From a virus, in IMG/VR virus record IMGVR_UViG_3300046167_000272, positions 1 to 34,059 of that record: a DNA stretch of 34,059 nucleotides; one strand, given 5' to 3'. Position numbers and translations under genes: made by a program. The stretch's first letter is position 1. Every line of letters starts with the position of its first letter. The notes below the pieces were generated by a model that had not been told where the DNA came from, ran no database searches, and was given only the letters and a program-made list of their open reading frames with translations. Positions 30,669 through 34,059 of the stretch are shown here, piece by piece.

Positions 30669-32697
30669 ATGGAAGACAACATATACAGCCCTGATCCTTT
30701 ACTCGTTCAAGAATCCTTGGAAGACTGGGTAATGACAAAGTGTGAAGACTGGCGCGATAACTATCAGTCTAACTACGAAGAAAAGTTTGACGAGTATTAC
30801 AGACTGTGGCGCGGCATCTGGGATCCAGCAGATACTGAGCGCAAGTCAGAACGCTCACGCATAATCAGTCCTGCCTTGCAGCAAGCTGTAGAGTCTAACG
30901 TTGCTGAGATGGAAGAGGCTACGTTTGGTCGCGGTAAGTGGTTTGACATTGCAGACGACATGAACGACAAAGAATCTCAAGGACGTCCTCTATCTTCGTA
31001 ACAAGCTTACCGAAGACTTTGAGAACACCAAGGTGCGTAAGGCGGTTGCAGAGTGTCTTATCAACGCGGCTGTATTCGGTACAGGTGTTGGCGAAATCGT
31101 TATTGAAGAGATCAAAGAGATGGCTCCAGCCACCCAGCCGATCATGGATGGGCAGCTTCAGGCAGTGGGTGTTAACATTACAGATCGTGTAGTTGTTAAG
31201 CTTAAGCCTGTTATGCCACAGAACTTCCTGATCGATCCTGTAGCAACGTCCATTGAGGACGCTATGGGCGTCGCTGTGGACGAGTTTGTTGGAAGCCACC
31301 ATGTAGAGCAGTTACAAGAGAACGGCGTCTACAGGGACGTATACGTAGGCACAGCGGCTCCTGACACAAACCTTGAGCCTGACCAAGACATCACAGTCTA
31401 CAGTGACGACAAAGTTCGACTGACAAAGTACTACGGTCTTGTTCCTAAGCACATGTTAGAAGAAGCCACCGACGAGAAAATAGAAGGTGACGCAGGGTAT
31501 GTAGAGGCAGTTGTTGTTATCGCTAACGGCGGTGTCCTCTTAAAAGCTGAAGCAAACCCATACATGATGCAAGACAGACCCGTAGTAGCGTTTCCGTGGG
31601 ATGTAGTGCCTTCTATGTTTTGGGGGCGTGGCGTGTGTGAGAAAGGTTACAACAGCCAGAAGGCTCTCGACACTGAGCTACGTGCGCGCATTGACGCTCT
31701 CAGCCTGACGATACATCCAATGCTTGCCATTGACGCTACTAAGTTTCCACGCGGGGCAAAGCCTGAGATACGTCCCGGCAAAACAATTCTGACTAATGGA
31801 GATCCTCGTGAAGTCTTACAGCCGTTCAACTTTGGTCAAGTGGGCCAGATCACGTTCGCCCAAGCAGCCTCTCTTCAACAAATGGTACAACAAGCTACTG
31901 GAGCAGTTGATTCAGCGGGACTCGCTGGCAACGTTAATGGTGAAGCTACTGCCGCTGGCATTTCTATGTCTCTCGGTGCTATCATTAAACGCCATAAACG
32001 CACCCTAATAAACTTCCAGCAGTCGTTCCTGATTCCGTTTGTTAAGAAAGCTGCGTATCGTTACATGCAGTTCGACCCTGAGAACTACCCCGTGAAGGAT
32101 TACAAGTTCAACGCAACCTCTACGCTGGGCATCATTGCTCGTGAGTATGAGGTCACACAGCTTGTTCAGTTGTTGCAAACTATGAAGCAGGATAGTCCAA
32201 TCTATCCAGTCCTCATCCAAAGCATCATCGACAACATGAACTTGTCTAACCGCGAAGAACTTATCGGAGCTATGCAGCAAGCTAGTCAGCCCAACCCAGA
32301 AGCACAGCAGGCGGCACAGCAAGCACAACAAGCACAGCTTGCGTTACAGCAGTCGCAGACGGCAGCACTGTCAGCACAGGCACAAGAGTCGCAGGCACGA
32401 GCACAGAAGTACTCTGTCGAAGCGCAGCTTGAGCCACAAGAAGTTGAGATCAAACGCATTGAGGCTATTACACGTAACCTTGCAGCGGGTGATCAAGACG
32501 ACAAAGAGTTTGAGCGTCGCCTGAAGGTCGCACAAGCAATCACTAAAGACAAAGAAGTAGAGGCTAAGATAAATGTTAATGACCCAGCAAGACCTCAAGA
32601 ACCTAATCAGCCAAGTCAACGAAGCGTTCAAAGGCCAGTTCAACCGCCTGTCGAACCTAGAAGAGAAGGTGGCACGTTTGGAGGAGAACCTCAATGA
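30669..32697 (+). CDS. Portal protein, interrupted by a +1 frameshift
   Basis: First frame: DWRDNYQSNYEEKFDEYYRL, LQQAVESNVAEMEEATFGRG, KWFDIADDMNDKES. Then, after one extra G in CAAGGAC (AAGG at 30979-30982), DVLYLRNKLTEDFENTKVRK leads into VAECLINAAVFGTGVGEIVI. Later parts: AFPWDVVPSMFWGRGVCEKG and LRARIDALSLTIHPM, typical of podovirus portals, and a long Ala/Gln-rich C-terminal helix (about 550-600). Corrected length 675 residues, close to P22-type portals. It forms the dodecameric DNA gate. The last 119 bases are also read in another frame by a short gene. Confidence 0.85.
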
Positions 32698-32767
32698 GCA
32701 AGGAAAAAGATCCACGCCTAGCAAGAGCCGGGGTAAGCGGGTTCAACAAACCGAAGAGAACGCCTAG
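32579..32767 (+). CDS. 62-residue coiled-coil protein overlapping portal
   Basis: Read +2 relative to the corrected portal. MTQQDLKNLISQVNEAFKGQ and FNRLSNLEEKVARLEENLNE form clear heptads; a basic tail follows (KRSTPSKSRGKRVQQ). It overlaps the portal by 119 bases and the next gene by 74, so almost every base codes twice. The regular heptads argue for a real gene, perhaps a small scaffold or head factor. The ATG pair at 32573/32579 makes the exact start uncertain. Confidence 0.5.
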   Translation: MTQQDLKNLISQVNEAFKGQFNRLSNLEEKVARLEENLNEQGKRSTPSKSRGKRVQQTEENA

Positions 32768-32979
32768 CCACCCAACGAAGTCCCACGTAGTTGTAGCCAA
32801 GGAAGGCGACAAGGTTAAGACAATACGCTATGGACAGCAGGGCGTTAGTGGTGCAGGTAAAAATCCCAGCACTCCTAAAGAGAAGGCAAGACGTAAATCC
32901 TTTAAAGGCGCGTCATGCAAAAAACATAGCCAAAGGCAAAATGTCTGCGGCTTATTGGGCAAATAAATCTAAATGGTGA
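32694..32979 (+). CDS. Small basic protein with a +1 frameshift near its end
   Basis: The ATG overlaps the portal stop (ATGA). MSKEKDPRLARAGVSGFNKP, KSHVVVAKEGDKVKTIRYGQ and GKNPSTPKEKARRKSFK are in the 0 frame. Dropping one G from AAAGG (32904-32908) gives ARHAKNIAKGKMSAAYWANK and SKW, with TGA four bases before the QueC-like ATG. Corrected length is 94 residues. Proteins with KEKARRKSFKARHAKNI and SAAYWA(N/D)KVKW ends follow portal or terminase genes in many marine podoviruses and are presumed DNA- or head-associated. Function unknown. Confidence 0.72.
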
Positions 32980-32982
32980 TTA

Positions 32983-33657
32983 ATGAGCTACGAAACCAAG
33001 GTTAAGGAAGCCATAGGGTACTGTCTAAAGCAAAACAATCTCAAGGGCAACGCAAGCGAGAAAGTTGTTGTTATGTACTCAGGTGGTATGGACAGCGTAA
33101 GTTTACTTTGGAATTTATTAGAACACACGGAGCACGACGTACACGTGCACTCAATACACCTGCACAACAAAGAAGGACGTTACAAAGCTGAAGCACATGC
33201 AATCCTGAACACGATACAGTACATGAAAGAGAATCAAAGACCTTTTGAGTTTTCTTCGTCGGTGTACTCGTACATGGCTAAGGGTTGCGGAGGGCGCGAT
33301 ATGGCCCTGTATCTTTTCCAAGCTACTCGTGTAGCAGCAGGAGAAGGACGTTCATCAGCGGCAGTTTATACTGGTGACTACAACATGGGCAAAGTAGAGT
33401 CAGCAGAAGCCTACGGTATTCTGTCAGCTATGTCTACCGGAAAACGCTTTAGACCAGTATGGGCTACGCCGTTTGATAACATGACAAGCATACCTGTCGA
33501 GCGTAGTAAAGGCATCTACATGAGCATGCCTGAGCCTCTTAGGGAAATGTACTGGTCATGTCGTAAACCCACGGAGGTTGGTGAAGGTTTTCTAACCTGC
33601 GGTGAGTGCCACGCTTGCAAAAGGCAAGCACACATGAAAGAAAGTTTAAAAACTTAG
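32983..33657 (+). CDS. queC: QueC-like 7-cyano-7-deazaguanine synthase (PP-loop ATPase)
   Basis: 224 residues, intact. The PP-loop SGGMDS (33-38) of the ATP-pyrophosphatase fold is clear, followed by HVHSIHLHNKEGR. The C-terminus has Cys193, Cys206, Cys209 and Cys212 (WSC, TCGECHAC), the four-cysteine zinc site of QueC. QueC turns carboxy-deazaguanine into preQ0, used for queuosine in tRNA or for deazaguanine bases in phage DNA. No QueD, QueE, FolE or DpdA is in the window. The middle (GDYNMGKVESAEAYG) differs from typical QueC, so the substrate may have changed. An insertion among head genes is unusual. Confidence 0.75.
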   Translation: MSYETKVKEAIGYCLKQNNLKGNASEKVVVMYSGGMDSVSLLWNLLEHTEHDVHVHSIHLHNKEGRYKAEAHAILNTIQYMKENQRPFEFSSSVYSYMAKGCGGRDMALYLFQATRVAAGEGRSSAAVYTGDYNMGKVESAEAYGILSAMSTGKRFRPVWATPFDNMTSIPVERSKGIYMSMPEPLREMYWSCRKPTEVGEGFLTCGECHACKRQAHMKESLKT

Positions 33658-33666
33658 GAGGCTATT

Positions 33667-33780
33667 ATGCCGATGGTAAACGGAAAGAAGTACGCATACA
33701 CAGAAGCAGGCAAAGCTAAGGCTAAGAAAGCCGCAGCCAAAACAGGAAAGAAGGTGAAACGTGCCAAAGGCAAAAAGTAA
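33667..33780 (+). CDS. 37-residue Lys/Ala-rich basic peptide
   Basis: AGGAGGC precedes the ATG at 33667. MPMVNGKKYAYTEAGKAKAK then KAAAKTGKKVKRAKGKK: nearly half the residues are basic, like histone-like or head-packaged peptides of other marine phages. Its end overlaps the next GTG start by 20 bases. Confidence 0.6.
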   Translation: MPMVNGKKYAYTEAGKAKAKKAAAKTGKKVKRAKGKK

Positions 33781-33922
33781 AAGTCCAAAGCCCTCTAACC
33801 CTGCGTTGTATTCCAGAGTCAAAGCGGAGGCTAAACGTAAGTTTGATGTTTGGCCGTCTGCCTATGCTTCAGGATGGTTAACCAAAGAATACAAAAAGCG
33901 CGGAGGTAAGTACAGTGGCTAA
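33761..33922 (+). CDS. Small basic conserved protein
   Basis: 53 residues from a GTG start inside the end of the previous gene. NPALYSRVKAEAKRKFDVWP and SAYASGWLTKEYKKRGGKYS are conserved in small proteins of marine phages and some large DNA viruses. It is probably DNA- or head-associated, but its function is unproven. Confidence 0.65.
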   Translation: MPKAKSKSPKPSNPALYSRVKAEAKRKFDVWPSAYASGWLTKEYKKRGGKYSG

Positions 33923-34059
33923 ACCAAAGGGTGGTCTGACCAAATGGTTCAAAGAAGACTGGGTTGACCTAAAGACAGGCAAGGAGTGTGGACGTAAATC
34001 TGCTAAGAAATCTAAGCGTCCGTACCCTTCCTGCCGCCCTAAAGCTGTTGCAGCTAAGA
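33915..34059 (+). CDS. Small basic protein, cut by the window end
   Basis: GTG at 33915 overlaps the previous stop. KPKGGLTKWFKEDWVDLKTG, then CGRKSAKKSKRPYPSCRPK, running off the end. The LTKWFKEDWVD plus CGR...YP.C pattern is a known small-protein family of marine viruses. No stop codon is reached. Confidence 0.6.
   Translation, partial: MAKPKGGLTKWFKEDWVDLKTGKECGRKSAKKSKRPYPSCRPKAVAAK

Overview
The window is most of the genome of a lytic, short-tailed (podovirus-type) dsDNA phage, almost certainly marine. It has 34 kb of tightly packed genes. The late block (terminase, portal, tail, internal virion proteins) lies on the + strand and the replication/early block on the - strand. The two diverge from one 836-bp non-coding region at 27512-28347. 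Class II (B12-dependent) RNR, T7-type PolA, T7 gp4-type primase-helicase, gp2.5-type SSB, 5'-3' exonuclease, T7-type endonuclease I and a calcineurin-type phosphoesterase occur together with no phage RNA polymerase. That recalls the SIO1/VpV262/cobavirus (Zobellviridae-like) group; this is an inference from gene content. Three perfect or near-perfect sigma70 promoters suggest that host RNA polymerase is used. LexA-, Fur- and parS-like sites of gammaproteobacterial type suggest such a host. No integrase, repressor, tRNA or CRISPR was found.

Layout. 1-2949: tail fibre N-terminal part (cut by the window edge), a tail fibre/spike with a C-terminal S74 self-cleaving chaperone, and a small tail-associated protein. 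2949-4085: membrane/lysis cassette (lipoprotein, secreted protein, coiled-coil membrane protein, 3-TM holin). 4085-14409: repeat-rich structural protein, tail tubular protein A, tail/stabilisation protein, small fibre-like protein and three putative internal virion proteins. 14406-23319 (- strand): RNR, small proteins, DUF3310 protein, phosphoesterase, endonuclease I, exonuclease, SSB, DNA polymerase, zinc protein and primase-helicase, nearly all joined by ATGA/TAATG overlaps. 23227-27511 (- strand): about 16 small accessory genes, including a tandem paralogue pair. 27512-28347: control region with iterons, LexA-like boxes, parS-like and Fur-like sites, a consensus promoter and a nested hairpin leader. 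28348-34059: small terminase, M15 endolysin, large terminase, portal, small head-region proteins, a QueC-like enzyme and small basic proteins, running off the end. Scaffold and major capsid genes are not in the window and probably lie between its end and its start on the circular map.

The most striking anomaly is that eight genes, including DNA polymerase, large terminase (twice) and portal, are each broken by a +1 shift. In every case removing one base restores the expected protein. Eight of the nine sites are best explained by an extra G or C, and about seven lie in an AAGG/CCTT context. No -1 breaks were found. This may be a sequencing artefact or something biological. The phage carries a QueC-like 7-deazaguanine enzyme, so altered guanines disturbing base calling is a testable idea. 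I annotate these genes as single reading frames with the break noted.
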